NCBI RefSeq assembly: GCF_024814435.1
Contig: NZ_JANUXY010000005.1
Location: 62,001-126,000, forward strand
DNA from: Staphylococcus americanisciuri
GTDB lineage: Bacteria; Bacillota; Bacilli; Staphylococcales; Staphylococcaceae
Direction of reading: 5' to 3'
DNA: 64,000 bases
The notes beneath the pieces are model-generated. The model saw only the letters and a program-made list of their open reading frames with translations. It was not told where the DNA came from and did not search any database. This document shows, piece by piece, positions 27,176 through 36,723 of the stretch; the stretch's first letter is position 1; each line of letters opens with the position of its first letter. Made by a program: the position numbers and the translations under genes.

Positions 27176-28447
27176 ATGAAAAAAATAATATATGCCATTG
27201 TCATTGTATTCTTCGCTACAACTATTATAACACCTTTTGCAGAAGCATACACACAGACACCTGTTGAAATCGCACAGCAAGCTGGCTATAGTGTAGACGA
27301 ACGTTATCAGCCAGAGGGAATGGTGAGCATCAGTCATACTGGACAAGTGCTCTATCATTATCAAGAGCACCAACAATGGAATCCAGCTTCAATGACAAAG
27401 CTGATGACCATGTATTTGACCTTGAAAGCCGTAGACGAAGGAAAACTTTCATTGAATGATACAGTTAACATTACAGATGAACATTATCGAATGTCAACAT
27501 TACCTGAGTTAAGTAATACGAAACTGTACCCTGGAGAAACTTATACAATTGCAGAATTATTACAAATTACTGTATCAGCTTCAAGTAATGCCGCATCACT
27601 TATTTTGGCTAACAAAGTCGCTAACAATACATCTGACTTTGTTGACTTAATGAACAAAACAGCTAAGCAACTTGGTATGACTGATACACATTATGTTAAT
27701 CCAGCAGGTGCTGAGAACAGTCTGTTACAGGACTTTGCACCTGAACGTTACAAATCAGACGATTCTAATGTCACATCTGCACACGACTATGCCATTCTAG
27801 CGCAACATGTTGTAGCTGAAACGCCTGATATTTTGAATTTTACTAAACAAGTAGCTCCTACACAACACGCTGTAACCTATTATACATTTAATCACTTATT
27901 AGAAGGTGGCAATATGAGCTTAGAGGGAACTGATGGGTTAAAAACAGGCTCTAGTGATATTGCCGATTATAATAGTACAGTCACAACGAAGCGCGATAAT
28001 TTCCGCATTTATAGCGTGATTATGGGTGCCGGTGACTATATAAATCTCGGTGGTGAACACCAGCGTGATATGATGAGTGCAAGCCTTATCAATCTGATGT
28101 TCGATCAATACGAATATCGTAAAATTTTATCTAAAGGAGCGCATACAATTAATGGAAAACAGTATTACGTCACTGAAGATCTTTATGACGTAGTGCCACG
28201 CAGTATGAAGGCTTATCAATTTGTTATTGAAGATGGAAAGGTCCATATCAACTATAATCGAACATTCATATCTAAAGCGTACAGTCCGCCATCTGTAAAA
28301 GTTGAAAATCCGTTAATTCATAGTTCAAAATCTGCTGTGAAATCAAGTTGGGACGCACACCCCTTGTTGACGATAATCGGTTTATTCTTTTTAGTTATGT
28401 TCTTTACTATTATTATCTATCACTTATTGTTACGATTCCGTAAATAA
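27176..28447 (+). CDS. pbp4: Penicillin-binding protein 4 (D,D-carboxypeptidase/transpeptidase)
   Basis: This low-molecular-weight PBP of 423 residues gives high cross-linking of the wall in S. aureus and contributes to some beta-lactam resistance. It has a signal peptide (about 1-24), active-site Ser72 in S-M-T-K, the second motif S-S-N at 136-138, and KTG in GLKTGSS. A C-terminal beta domain ends in a membrane anchor (about 397-418) and a basic tail. The ATG at 27176 follows AAGGAG; a longer frame upstream is not favoured. The -10 region (TGTGCTAAAAT, near 27120-27130) is of the extended type. Confidence 0.93.
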   Translation: MKKIIYAIVIVFFATTIITPFAEAYTQTPVEIAQQAGYSVDERYQPEGMVSISHTGQVLYHYQEHQQWNPASMTKLMTMYLTLKAVDEGKLSLNDTVNITDEHYRMSTLPELSNTKLYPGETYTIAELLQITVSASSNAASLILANKVANNTSDFVDLMNKTAKQLGMTDTHYVNPAGAENSLLQDFAPERYKSDDSNVTSAHDYAILAQHVVAETPDILNFTKQVAPTQHAVTYYTFNHLLEGGNMSLEGTDGLKTGSSDIADYNSTVTTKRDNFRIYSVIMGAGDYINLGGEHQRDMMSASLINLMFDQYEYRKILSKGAHTINGKQYYVTEDLYDVVPRSMKAYQFVIEDGKVHINYNRTFISKAYSPPSVKVENPLIHSSKSAVKSSWDAHPLLTIIGLFFLVMFFTIIIYHLLLRFRK

Positions 28448-28450
28448 CAT

Positions 28451-28499
28451 TAAAACCAAGCATACTTCTCTATTTACTAGAAAAGCATGCTTGGTTTTA
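28451..28499. terminator. Bidirectional terminator between pbp4 and tarD
   Basis: A 13-bp stem (28451-28463 with 28487-28499; AAAACCAAGCAT/ATGCTTGGTTTT) with A and T flanks serves both convergent genes. Confidence 0.85.
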
Positions 28500-28500
28500 T

Positions 28501-28899
28501 TTATCTAGCATCTTTACCGTATAATTCTTGTTTAATTTGTGTTGTAGAGATACCTTCTGTACGTTTTAAATATATCACTTCACATTTATCTTTTAAGAAG
28601 TCAAACTCGCCTTCCCAATCGTGCCCCATGACAAATGTATCAATATCATACTTCTCAACATCACTTATCTTTTGTTCCCAATCATGCTCAGGAATGACTA
28701 GATCGACATAGCGGATGGACTCTAACATCATCTTACGTTGTTCGTAATCATAATATGATTTTTTGTTCTTAACCTGGTTAAACTCATCACTCGATAATGC
28801 CACAACTAAATAGTCTCCTAATTCACGTGCACGACGTAACAATTCAATGTGGCCATAGTGTAAAAGATCATACGTTCCATAGGTAATTACACGTTTCAT
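28501..28899 (-). CDS. tarD: Glycerol-3-phosphate cytidylyltransferase TarD
   Basis: This 132-residue enzyme makes CDP-glycerol from CTP and glycerol-3-phosphate for the wall teichoic acid linkage unit. It has the class motif TYGTYDLLHYGHIELLRRA with the HxGH nucleotide-binding element, and near the C-terminus RTEGISTTQIK. It ends the tarG-tarB-tarD set. In S. aureus a further gene, tarX, lies between tarB and tarD. Here the gap is only 85 bp. Confidence 0.95.
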   Translation of the reverse strand: MKRVITYGTYDLLHYGHIELLRRARELGDYLVVALSSDEFNQVKNKKSYYDYEQRKMMLESIRYVDLVIPEHDWEQKISDVEKYDIDTFVMGHDWEGEFDFLKDKCEVIYLKRTEGISTTQIKQELYGKDAR

Positions 28900-28984
28900 C
28901 TCTATAGCTCCTTCAATCCATTCATTTTTATGTTATCGATAAAATTATAACACAATTATCGTAGACCACTCAAACCTCGAATGG

Positions 28985-30082
28985 CTATATCTTGACAAGC
29001 TTGTTTACATAGTTCATAAGTTGGTGGACACTCTCTTGCGTGTTGTAAGTATGCCAATCTTCAAATAACGGTACCAATTTCCCTTGTGCAATACGTTGAT
29101 GTAAATCTGCTTCCGTATAGACTTTATAATCATTCGGAATCTCATCAAAAAACTGATTTAATCCTCTCATGCACTTGTAGTCTTGGACATCATAAACATA
29201 GAAAATAGCAGGCTTTCCAATGAGACTTGCCTCAATAGCCAGTGAACTGTAATCCGTTATAATCACATCTGCAATCATTAACAACTCTGTCGTGCTTAAA
29301 GCTGCTTGTTGGATCATACTCGGAGCTTTTACAGCTGGATGATATTTGCATAATAATGTGAACTCAGGTAATGCTTGCTCAAATGCCTGGTGATTTAGCA
29401 CTTTGTTCATTTCCCCTGCTTCACGATAAGTTGGCAAGTATACAGCGACTTTTCCTTTAATGTCTAATTGTTGTTTAAGACGACGTTGCTGCTCAGAAAT
29501 ATCTGACTTTAAATAATGTGTTAAACGTGGTATACCGAAGTTCAACAATTGCTCTTCTCGCACTCCGAATGATTGCTTAAAACAATATGCCATCTGAGAA
29601 CAGCCCACTAAATACTTATCCGTCGCATCATAAACCGCTTGATACTGCGCAATACTTTTAGCACTTTGCTTATTTAGTGCATGATCCTCCAAGCCAAAGT
29701 TCTTCAAAGCCCCTGCTGCATGCCAAGTTTGTATAATGGTTTGATTCGGTTTCTTTTTAAATGCGCCAAAAAGATGATAGTACGTATCAATGAAAATGAC
29801 TTTAGCTGTTGACAACGCCTTTAACTGACGATACAAATTGCGCTGTGACAGCATATCATACGTCACACAGTCTTTATGTTCCAAAAATTTAAAATTCTTT
29901 TGTTGTGTAAAGACTGTTACTTCATAGCCATGGCTCACTAATCCATCAATCACCGGCAACAAATCCTCTTTAAACGTCATCATAATCACTATATCCTTAT
30001 TCTGAACAGTACGCCCCTGAAATAATAACTGTATTAAGGAAACAGCAATTAAATAGAATTCTTTTATTATCAAACGCATCAT
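28985..30082 (-). CDS. tarB: Teichoic acid glycerol-phosphate primase TarB
   Basis: The 365-residue peripheral enzyme adds the first glycerol phosphate from CDP-glycerol to the ManNAc-GlcNAc-lipid. It has the CDP-glycerol transferase features: an N-terminal amphipathic membrane-binding segment, IQTWHAAGALKNFG near residue 110, the KYHP motif, and DVIITDYSSLAIEASLIGKPAIFY with the conserved acidic residues. The ATG at 30082 follows GAGGTGAGACGT. An open frame extending to the tarG stop at 30166 lacks support. It belongs to the GT-B type DUF354/CDP-glycerol glycerophosphotransferase family. Confidence 0.9.
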   Translation of the reverse strand: MMRLIIKEFYLIAVSLIQLLFQGRTVQNKDIVIMMTFKEDLLPVIDGLVSHGYEVTVFTQQKNFKFLEHKDCVTYDMLSQRNLYRQLKALSTAKVIFIDTYYHLFGAFKKKPNQTIIQTWHAAGALKNFGLEDHALNKQSAKSIAQYQAVYDATDKYLVGCSQMAYCFKQSFGVREEQLLNFGIPRLTHYLKSDISEQQRRLKQQLDIKGKVAVYLPTYREAGEMNKVLNHQAFEQALPEFTLLCKYHPAVKAPSMIQQAALSTTELLMIADVIITDYSSLAIEASLIGKPAIFYVYDVQDYKCMRGLNQFFDEIPNDYKVYTEADLHQRIAQGKLVPLFEDWHTYNTQESVHQLMNYVNKLVKI

Positions 30083-30165
30083 ACGTCTCACCTCATTATA
30101 TTTAGTACACATGATATGAAAAGCGCCTCCAACACAGAACGCTGTATTGAAGGCGTTTCTCATCA

Positions 30166-30969
30166 TTACATAAAGTCAGCAAAGTAGTCTCTGTAACGTA
30201 CGTGTACCATTGAACCTACTACAAAAAAGAACAGCACAACAAACACGTTATAAAGTGCTAATTCCCAATGTGTAATAAAATACCACTCTTTAAAGAGAAT
30301 CGCCGAACGATAGCTTTCTGCAATAAAGTAAATAGGATTTAACATCATAATTTTTTCAGGAAGTGATCCTGGCTCAGGTGGCCATAAGATCGGTGATGCA
30401 TAAAAAAGGACTCGAAGTAGCGCTTGCATAGCCATCTGGGTATCTCGTACTATCACACCTAGCGTAGATGTTAAAAGAGATACAGATATTGTAAATAAGT
30501 ATGCAAATGGAATATAAATAAACAATTGCACAATATAAATAGATGGTGTAATACCTGCAAATGCACACAAAATCACAATTGATATTACTAAAGCTAAGTG
30601 CCCATATAGCTTACTTGTAATAATGTAAGTGGGGATAATCGATAATGGAAAGTTCATCTTTGCCACTTGTCCGTATTTCATTGTAATCGACTTTGTTCCT
30701 TCTAAAATACCTTGATTCATAAAGAACCACATACTAATCCCCACGAGGAGCCAATAAATAAAAGGAATGCCATCGATTGCGCTATTACTTCGGATTCCAA
30801 ATCCAAATACAAACCAGTATACCAAAATTTGAATAGCTGGATTAATCATTTCCCAAGCTAATCCTAAATAGTTACTATGATTTGAAAGTTTCAATTGGAA
30901 CTGCGCTAATCTTTGAATTAAATAAAAGCTTTTTATATGCTCTTTTAACACTATCGCTACAGACTTCAT
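30166..30969 (-). CDS. tarG: Wall teichoic acid ABC permease TarG
   Basis: The 267-residue six-helix membrane subunit of the two-component exporter flips completed teichoic acid to the outer face. It has the ABC-2 type fold with NYLGLAWEMINPAIQILVYWFVFGFGIRS near the N-terminus and NPIYFIAESYRSAILFKEWY toward the C-terminus. The partner ATPase TarH lies across a divergent promoter region. TarG is the target of inhibitors such as targocil in S. aureus. The ribosome site is weak (GCGTGGTAAACA). Confidence 0.93.
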   Translation of the reverse strand: MKSVAIVLKEHIKSFYLIQRLAQFQLKLSNHSNYLGLAWEMINPAIQILVYWFVFGFGIRSNSAIDGIPFIYWLLVGISMWFFMNQGILEGTKSITMKYGQVAKMNFPLSIIPTYIITSKLYGHLALVISIVILCAFAGITPSIYIVQLFIYIPFAYLFTISVSLLTSTLGVIVRDTQMAMQALLRVLFYASPILWPPEPGSLPEKIMMLNPIYFIAESYRSAILFKEWYFITHWELALYNVFVVLFFFVVGSMVHVRYRDYFADFM

Positions 30970-31097
30970 TGTTTACCACGCTTTCGTACCCACGACATTG
31001 CATATATCACGTTGCTAGCAACTTACTCAAACCAAAACAACTGTACAAACATCGCACCGTCATGTATTCTTATATTGAAAATCAAACGATTAGTTAA

Positions 31098-31150
31098 GTT
31101 GTTTCCAATTGAAAAGGTATCACATCACAATAACTTTTCAATTTAACAAC
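31098..31150. repeat. Imperfect inverted repeat between tarG and tarH
   Basis: The arms 31098-31116 (GTTGTTTCCAATTGAAAAG) and 31134-31150 (CTTTTCAATTTAACAAC) are complementary except for a two-base insertion, with a 17-base spacer. The right arm contains the -35 of the tarH promoter, so binding of a regulator here would affect tarH and possibly the opposite-facing tarG. Confidence 0.55.
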
Positions 31151-31171
31151 TACTTAGTAATATATTATAAT
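31143..31171 (+). promoter_or_regulatory. Sigma-A promoter of tarH
   Basis: TTAACA (31143-31148), a 17-bp spacer and TATAAT (31166-31171). The start point near 31178 leaves a leader of about 66 bases. Confidence 0.7.
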
Positions 31172-31183
31172 CTATATACATAG

Positions 31184-32038
<855 letters not shown>

Positions 32039-32102
32039 AAGATATGCGCAGTTATGGTCTCTTCACTTTAATTGTGCTTTATTTGGAAGGAGCAAAATTG
32101 AG

Positions 32103-32519
32103 ATGGAATTTTATCCAATGCCCATGTTCACTAAAATATTGGTACAGCATATTGAGAAATCAGCAAAATGGTATGAAAAGACACTCGGGTTTAAAAGTGT
32201 ATTCAAATTTAGAGATGCAAACAATAACGTGCTCATGGATCATTTAAGATTAGAAAAATATCAAGACATTATGTTAATTGCGGCTGATGATTTCGAGGTT
32301 GGAAACAGTCTGTATCTCAATATTGCGATAAAAGATATTGAAGAAAAGGCACAAAGTATATCGCCAAAATTTATCGTAACTGATCTTGAAGAACAGCCTT
32401 GGAATGCCAAAGAGATGACTATCAAAGATCCCGATGGTCATTTGATTACACTCACACAATCTAATATTACTGACGCTGAGTTTGAAAAATTGATGCAACA
32501 AGTGTCTAAAAAATATTAA
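32103..32519 (+). CDS. VOC (glyoxalase/bleomycin resistance-like) family protein
   Basis: The 138-residue single-module protein of the vicinal oxygen chelate fold has MFTKILVQHIEKSAKWYEKTLGF at the start and the C-terminal signature MTIKDPDGHLITLTQ with the acidic metal ligand region. The substrate is unknown. The start ATG lies about 10 bases after AAGGAG. It follows tarH by 65 bp, probably with its own expression, and is followed by a hairpin shared with tarA. Confidence 0.8.
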   Translation: MEFYPMPMFTKILVQHIEKSAKWYEKTLGFKSVFKFRDANNNVLMDHLRLEKYQDIMLIAADDFEVGNSLYLNIAIKDIEEKAQSISPKFIVTDLEEQPWNAKEMTIKDPDGHLITLTQSNITDAEFEKLMQQVSKKY

Positions 32520-32526
32520 TCATGAA

Positions 32527-32578
32527 GAGGGTTGGGGCAACGACAGCTTTGTAGAAAAACAAAATTTCTGCCCCTCCC
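32527..32578. repeat. Staphylococcal intergenic hairpin (GGGGCA..TGCCCC)
   Basis: GGGTTGGGGCA (about 32529-32539) pairs with TGCCCCTCCC (32569-32578). An inner TAGAAA/TTTCT tract is also seen. It lies between convergent genes and can act as their terminator. The form resembles a common staphylococcal repeat, also found at 47744. Confidence 0.6.
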
Positions 32579-32583
32579 TTCTA

Positions 32584-33360
32584 CTATTTGCGTTGAAATT
32601 TCTGTTTTATAACTGCCCACACAAACTTAGGGATACTTTGAAGACGAGAGATACGTTTCACGTCCTTCAAACTACGATAAAGCCATTCTAAATTCATCTT
32701 GCGCCAAATACGAGGCGCGCGTTTTACTTCGCCACTAAAGACATCTATAGAACCCCCAACGCCCATCATACAAGTATGCTCAAAATGATGCATATTGCGT
32801 TGAATCCACAGTTCCTGTTTCGGATAACCCATACCCACAAAAATAAAGTCAGGATTGAATGTACGTATTTCGCTTACAACATCCATATCATCTACTTTCG
32901 CAAAGCCATGATGCCCTGCAACAACACTATTGGGATATTGGTGTTGAATATTGCGAACCGCTTTATCTACTACTTTATCCGTCGCTCCTAATAAAAATAC
33001 ACGCTTCTCTTCTTGATCCGCAATCTGCAGACATCTCTCCATCACCTCGATACCTGGGACACGTTCTTGTAATGGCGTTCCAAGTAATCTAGCAGCTTTC
33101 ACGATACCTGTGCCATCAGGTATGATATAGTCCGCTTGTTTGATCAAACTGCGATATGTTGGTGTTTTAAAGGCATAATAAACAATTTCGGGATTGGCTG
33201 TGACAATAAATAAATTTTGTGATGTCTTGGTTCTACTGTATGTCAAAATTGCTTGATGCATATCACGCAACGTCACATCATCAAACCAAACCCCTAAGAC
33301 ATTCACTTGCCCATTTGGTTTATACGCCCGATATGTATATGAAGGTGTTGTGTTCGTCAT
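32584..33360 (-). CDS. tarA: ManNAc transferase TarA (GT26, WecG/TagA family)
   Basis: The 258-residue enzyme transfers N-acetylmannosamine to GlcNAc-PP-undecaprenol, the committed step of wall teichoic acid. It has the GT26 marks: VTANPEIVYYAFKT near 50-63, ADYIIPDGTGIV with the proposed catalytic Asp, PGIEVMERCL, VFLLGAT, and FVGMGYPKQELWI. A basic C-terminal tail fits membrane association. The ATG at 33360 has GAGGAGG 7 bases upstream. Confidence 0.94.
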   Translation of the reverse strand: MTNTTPSYTYRAYKPNGQVNVLGVWFDDVTLRDMHQAILTYSRTKTSQNLFIVTANPEIVYYAFKTPTYRSLIKQADYIIPDGTGIVKAARLLGTPLQERVPGIEVMERCLQIADQEEKRVFLLGATDKVVDKAVRNIQHQYPNSVVAGHHGFAKVDDMDVVSEIRTFNPDFIFVGMGYPKQELWIQRNMHHFEHTCMMGVGGSIDVFSGEVKRAPRIWRKMNLEWLYRSLKDVKRISRLQSIPKFVWAVIKQKFQRK

Positions 33361-33547
33361 CAACAAGCCTCCTCTGTCATATTTTTATTACTTTTACTTT
33401 ACCATGTAATACAACAAAATTCACCTCAGCATGTCAATGTAACCGTGCCCTTTCCAAATTATCTAATAGGTCCTAAGTCTGTAGCGCTTAACATTTATTA
33501 ACGTTATAATTTGTTTAATTATGTCTTTATAGAAAGGATTACAGTCT

Positions 33548-34291
33548 ATGAATGAACACACATGGCTCATTTCGCCAATTCCTATTTCAACATTATTGTT
33601 ATTGGTGATTACTGCTACTTATTTGTTAAGTTATTACTATCGTAGCCATCCCACCCTATCCATGCTCAGTATTGCGTTCAATTATTTACCCGTTCTGACT
33701 CATGAGTTTGGTCACGTTCTATTTAATCGCTTAAGTGGGGGGCGTGTCGTTGATTTTGTCGTTGTTATGACTCGTAAAGAACGTCAAGCAACTGGACAAC
33801 AAGGTTATGCAGTCACTCAAAGTAAAAGTCGTATTGGACAAACCTTCACGACACTTGGCGGCTACATCATGCCACCTCTTATGCTCAGTATCGGCTTAAT
33901 TATGCAGAGCAAAGGACAAGGTGTTATCTTTATTCTATTGTATATCGGAATCTTTCTATATTTCACAATTGTGACCTCTAGAAAGATGGCACCTTTCATC
34001 ATTATCATTTTATTATGCAGCATTGTCTATCTCGGCTTACAATCAGAAAATCTTCAAAATTATTCATTCATCTATATGCTCGTTTACCATTGGTTACTCG
34101 GCACTTTATTGGGCGAAACCATTCAATCGTCTATTACAATCGCACAACTCACATTTACACGCCCACAACCGAATTGGGACGGAACTGCATTGCGTGATTT
34201 AACGCATGTACCGACATTATGTTTCTCAACCTTATGGATTTTACTCAATGCAGCGAGTATTTACTTTTTATGTAAACAGCTTTTTTTATAA
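33548..34291 (+). CDS. M50-like membrane metalloprotease family protein
   Basis: The 247-residue protein has about six membrane helices and the zinc motif HEFGH at residues 52-56 in LPVLTHEFGHVLFNRLSGG. The second half includes NYSFIYMLVYHWLLGTLLGETIQ and a later NWDGTALRDLTHVP that may supply the third ligand (Asp). This matches the conserved M50 family membrane protein found beside mntR in staphylococci. No substrate is known. A convergent terminator separates it from mntR. Confidence 0.82.
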   Translation: MNEHTWLISPIPISTLLLLVITATYLLSYYYRSHPTLSMLSIAFNYLPVLTHEFGHVLFNRLSGGRVVDFVVVMTRKERQATGQQGYAVTQSKSRIGQTFTTLGGYIMPPLMLSIGLIMQSKGQGVIFILLYIGIFLYFTIVTSRKMAPFIIIILLCSIVYLGLQSENLQNYSFIYMLVYHWLLGTLLGETIQSSITIAQLTFTRPQPNWDGTALRDLTHVPTLCFSTLWILLNAASIYFLCKQLFL

Positions 34292-34304
34292 AATATGTAT
34301 ACTT

Positions 34305-34354
34305 AAAATGCGTACATAACAATGAATTCAACTCACTGTTTATGTACGCATTTT
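34305..34354. terminator. Bidirectional terminator between the M50 gene and mntR
   Basis: A long stem of 15-16 bp (34305-34320 with 34338-34354; AAAATGCGTACATAA/TTATGTACGCATTTT) lies between two convergent genes. Confidence 0.88.
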
Positions 34355-34355
34355 G

Positions 34356-35009
34356 TTAATCTTCTTGTCTCTCACCAAAAATCACCGCAGCATTACTATA
34401 ACTTAGAATCACTGTGTCTTGTTTGTTTTGAATCTCTAACACCTTGTTAATCTCATCTTTTCGTTTAATCGTTACGACATCGCCTATAGACATCGCTTTA
34501 CTTGATAAATAAACGAGTAATTCCGTTTTGTCACGAACACGACGAATTGTCACTGTATCCCCTTCGTTAAATGCCAATAGCGATGTACGATATAATTCTT
34601 CGTATACCCCATCTCTAGGAATAATTCCACCATGTGGACATGTCTCCGGATAATGTAATAGCGCATCTAAACGATCAACAAATAATGGCGATACACGATG
34701 CTCTAATACTTCAGCTTCTGCATGTACTTCTTCCCACGTATAACCTAAAACCTCTATCAGAAACAATTCAATTAACCGATGACGCTTAATGATATCCAAA
34801 GTATAACGAAACCCGACCGATGACAACTTCACACCTTTATAAGGTTTAGTTTCTACATATCCTTCTTTTTCTAATCGACCAAGCATTTCGGTCACAGAGG
34901 GGGGTTTAATATTTAAAAACTGAGAGATTGCTTTATTAGACACATAAGTATTGATACCATCATGACTCAAAATCGCTTTGAGATAGTCTTCTTTTTCTTC
35001 CGTTAACAT
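34356..35009 (-). CDS. mntR: Manganese-dependent regulator MntR (DtxR family)
   Basis: The 217-residue regulator has an N-terminal winged helix (KAISQFLNIKPPSVTEMLGRLEKEGYV), the metal-binding dimer domain with AEVLEHRVSPLFVDRLDALL and CPHGGIIP, and a C-terminal SH3-like FeoA domain (from about 140). It represses mntABC when manganese is plentiful. It faces mntABC, and a palindromic box lies between them. It is the long, three-domain form known in staphylococci. Confidence 0.92.
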   Translation of the reverse strand: MLTEEKEDYLKAILSHDGINTYVSNKAISQFLNIKPPSVTEMLGRLEKEGYVETKPYKGVKLSSVGFRYTLDIIKRHRLIELFLIEVLGYTWEEVHAEAEVLEHRVSPLFVDRLDALLHYPETCPHGGIIPRDGVYEELYRTSLLAFNEGDTVTIRRVRDKTELLVYLSSKAMSIGDVVTIKRKDEINKVLEIQNKQDTVILSYSNAAVIFGERQED

Positions 35010-35055
35010 ACCTTCACCTCTTGTACAGATTATTTTTATTGTATCACGAAATGCA

Positions 35056-35083
35056 TTGACATTAGTAATTTTCAGTATATAAT
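35056..35083 (+). promoter_or_regulatory. Sigma-A promoter of mntABC
   Basis: A consensus TTGACA (35056-35061), a 16-bp spacer and TATAAT (35078-35083). The expected start point is near 35090, at the edge of the MntR box. Confidence 0.75.
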
Positions 35084-35091
35084 ATGATATA

Positions 35092-35108
35092 GTTAGGTTT
35101 ACCTAAAC
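35092..35108 (+). promoter_or_regulatory. MntR operator
   Basis: GTTAGGTTTACCTAAAC is a near-perfect palindrome with AGGT/ACCT cores that matches the known MntR operator type. It lies just at the transcription start of mntABC, 22 bp before the mntA start codon. Confidence 0.85.
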
Positions 35109-35129
35109 AATAAGTAAGAAGGTGTTAAA

Positions 35130-35909
35130 ATGCTCTCCATCACAGATTTAGAGTTATATTTAGGTCGCAAACATGTCCTCAAAGACATCAATTTGCAACT
35201 ACCACTTCATGGTGAAATGATTGGCATTATGGGTCCCAATGGTAGCGGTAAGTCATCACTCATTAAGTCAATTATTGGAGAACTACCTGCTCAAGGGACT
35301 GTCACACTCAATCAACAACCGATTAAACAATGCTTGACAGATATCACATATATCCCACAGAAGTCACTACTCGACTTAGAATTTCCGATTGATGTAGCGG
35401 ATTTGGTTCTATCAGGATGCTATCAAGATGCCGGCTGGTTCAAACGCATTCCTAAACATTTGAAACACAAAAGGGATCAATTGTTACACGAGTTATCTCT
35501 CTATGACATACGTAAGCGTCCTCTCAATTCTTTAAGTGGTGGACAACTACAACGTGTCTTTATCGCACGTGCACTCATGTCTGATAGCCAAATGTATCTA
35601 CTCGATGAACCATTCGTTGGTATTGATTTCAAGAGTGAAGCCATCATTCTTAACAAATTAGAAGAACTGAAGGCAAATGGCAAGCTCATCTTAATTGTAC
35701 ATCATGACTTGGCAACTGCTGATCAATATTTTGATCGCATCTTACTGCTCAACCAATCTGTACAATTTTTTGGCGATAGTGCTGAGGCTTTAAAACCTGA
35801 ACATATTGAATCCGTCTTTTTAAGCAATCATAAATTGCCACAATCTGAAGATGGTAATTCTCAAAGAAAGGGGGCTGTTCAGCGTGCCGTTCATTCAACA
35901 TCTCTTTGA
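35130..35909 (+). CDS. mntA: Manganese ABC transporter ATPase MntA
   Basis: The 259-residue ATPase of the MntABC importer has Walker A GPNGSGKSS, Q-loop YIPQKSLL, signature LSGGQLQR, Walker B MYLLDEPFVGID and VHHDLAT. The operon supports growth under calprotectin-mediated manganese starvation in S. aureus. The last 26 bases overlap mntB. Confidence 0.94.
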   Translation: MLSITDLELYLGRKHVLKDINLQLPLHGEMIGIMGPNGSGKSSLIKSIIGELPAQGTVTLNQQPIKQCLTDITYIPQKSLLDLEFPIDVADLVLSGCYQDAGWFKRIPKHLKHKRDQLLHELSLYDIRKRPLNSLSGGQLQRVFIARALMSDSQMYLLDEPFVGIDFKSEAIILNKLEELKANGKLILIVHHDLATADQYFDRILLLNQSVQFFGDSAEALKPEHIESVFLSNHKLPQSEDGNSQRKGAVQRAVHSTSL

Positions 35910-36723
35910 GTACCAATTCTTGTCACGTGCTATGTTAACAGCTGTTCTAGTGGGCATTGTCTGCGGTATTGTTGGATGTATTATCATTCTGCGTGGCTTA
36001 TCACTAATGGGTGATGCCATGAGTCATGCCGTATTACCAGGCGTCGCACTTTCGTTTTTGTTTCACATACCGATGTTTATTGGTGCAATGATTACTGGGA
36101 TGTTAAGTAGTATTTTGATTGGGTATATTTCAGATGCATCTAAGACTAAAAAAGATGCAGCAATTGGTATTACATTCACTGCTTTCTTAGCATCAGGGAT
36201 TATTCTCATCAGTGTGATACATAGTGCAACAGATTTATACCATATTCTATTTGGTAACATTCTGGCAATTACACAATCTGCCTTTTACACAACTTTAATC
36301 GTGAGTGTCATTGTCGTTACACTCATCATTATCTTGTATCGTCCACTCAAAATCTCAACGCTTGACCCAGTATTCAGTCGAATGAGCGGACTCAATACAA
36401 CGGTAATTCATTATTTTGTAATGCTGTTATTAGCACTTGTTATTGTAGCGAGTGTGCAAACTGTTGGCGTCATCTTAGTTGTTGCCTTACTCATTACACC
36501 TGCATCAACGGCATATCTCATCACGAATAAGTTATCAACTATGATGCTAACGTCTTGCCTTTACAGTGTTATCAGTGCAACCTTTGGCATCTATCTCAGC
36601 TATAAGTTTAATTTGCCAAGTGGTGCTGTGATTGTTCTTATCGCAACATTGTTATACGCAGTCACTTTCATCTTTGCAAAAGTCATTCATTCTAATCATA
36701 AAGGAGCGTATCAAACAACATGA
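35884..36723 (+). CDS. mntB: Manganese ABC transporter permease MntB
   Basis: The 279-residue permease of the ABC-3 (ZnuB/MntB) family has about eight helices and the signature MGDAMSHAVLPGVALSFL near residues 43-60. The start is a GTG at 35884, preceded by AAAGGGGG, which gives MPFIQHLFEYQFL matching the family. It overlaps mntA by 26 bp and mntC by 4 bp. Confidence 0.93.
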   Translation: MPFIQHLFEYQFLSRAMLTAVLVGIVCGIVGCIIILRGLSLMGDAMSHAVLPGVALSFLFHIPMFIGAMITGMLSSILIGYISDASKTKKDAAIGITFTAFLASGIILISVIHSATDLYHILFGNILAITQSAFYTTLIVSVIVVTLIIILYRPLKISTLDPVFSRMSGLNTTVIHYFVMLLLALVIVASVQTVGVILVVALLITPASTAYLITNKLSTMMLTSCLYSVISATFGIYLSYKFNLPSGAVIVLIATLLYAVTFIFAKVIHSNHKGAYQTT

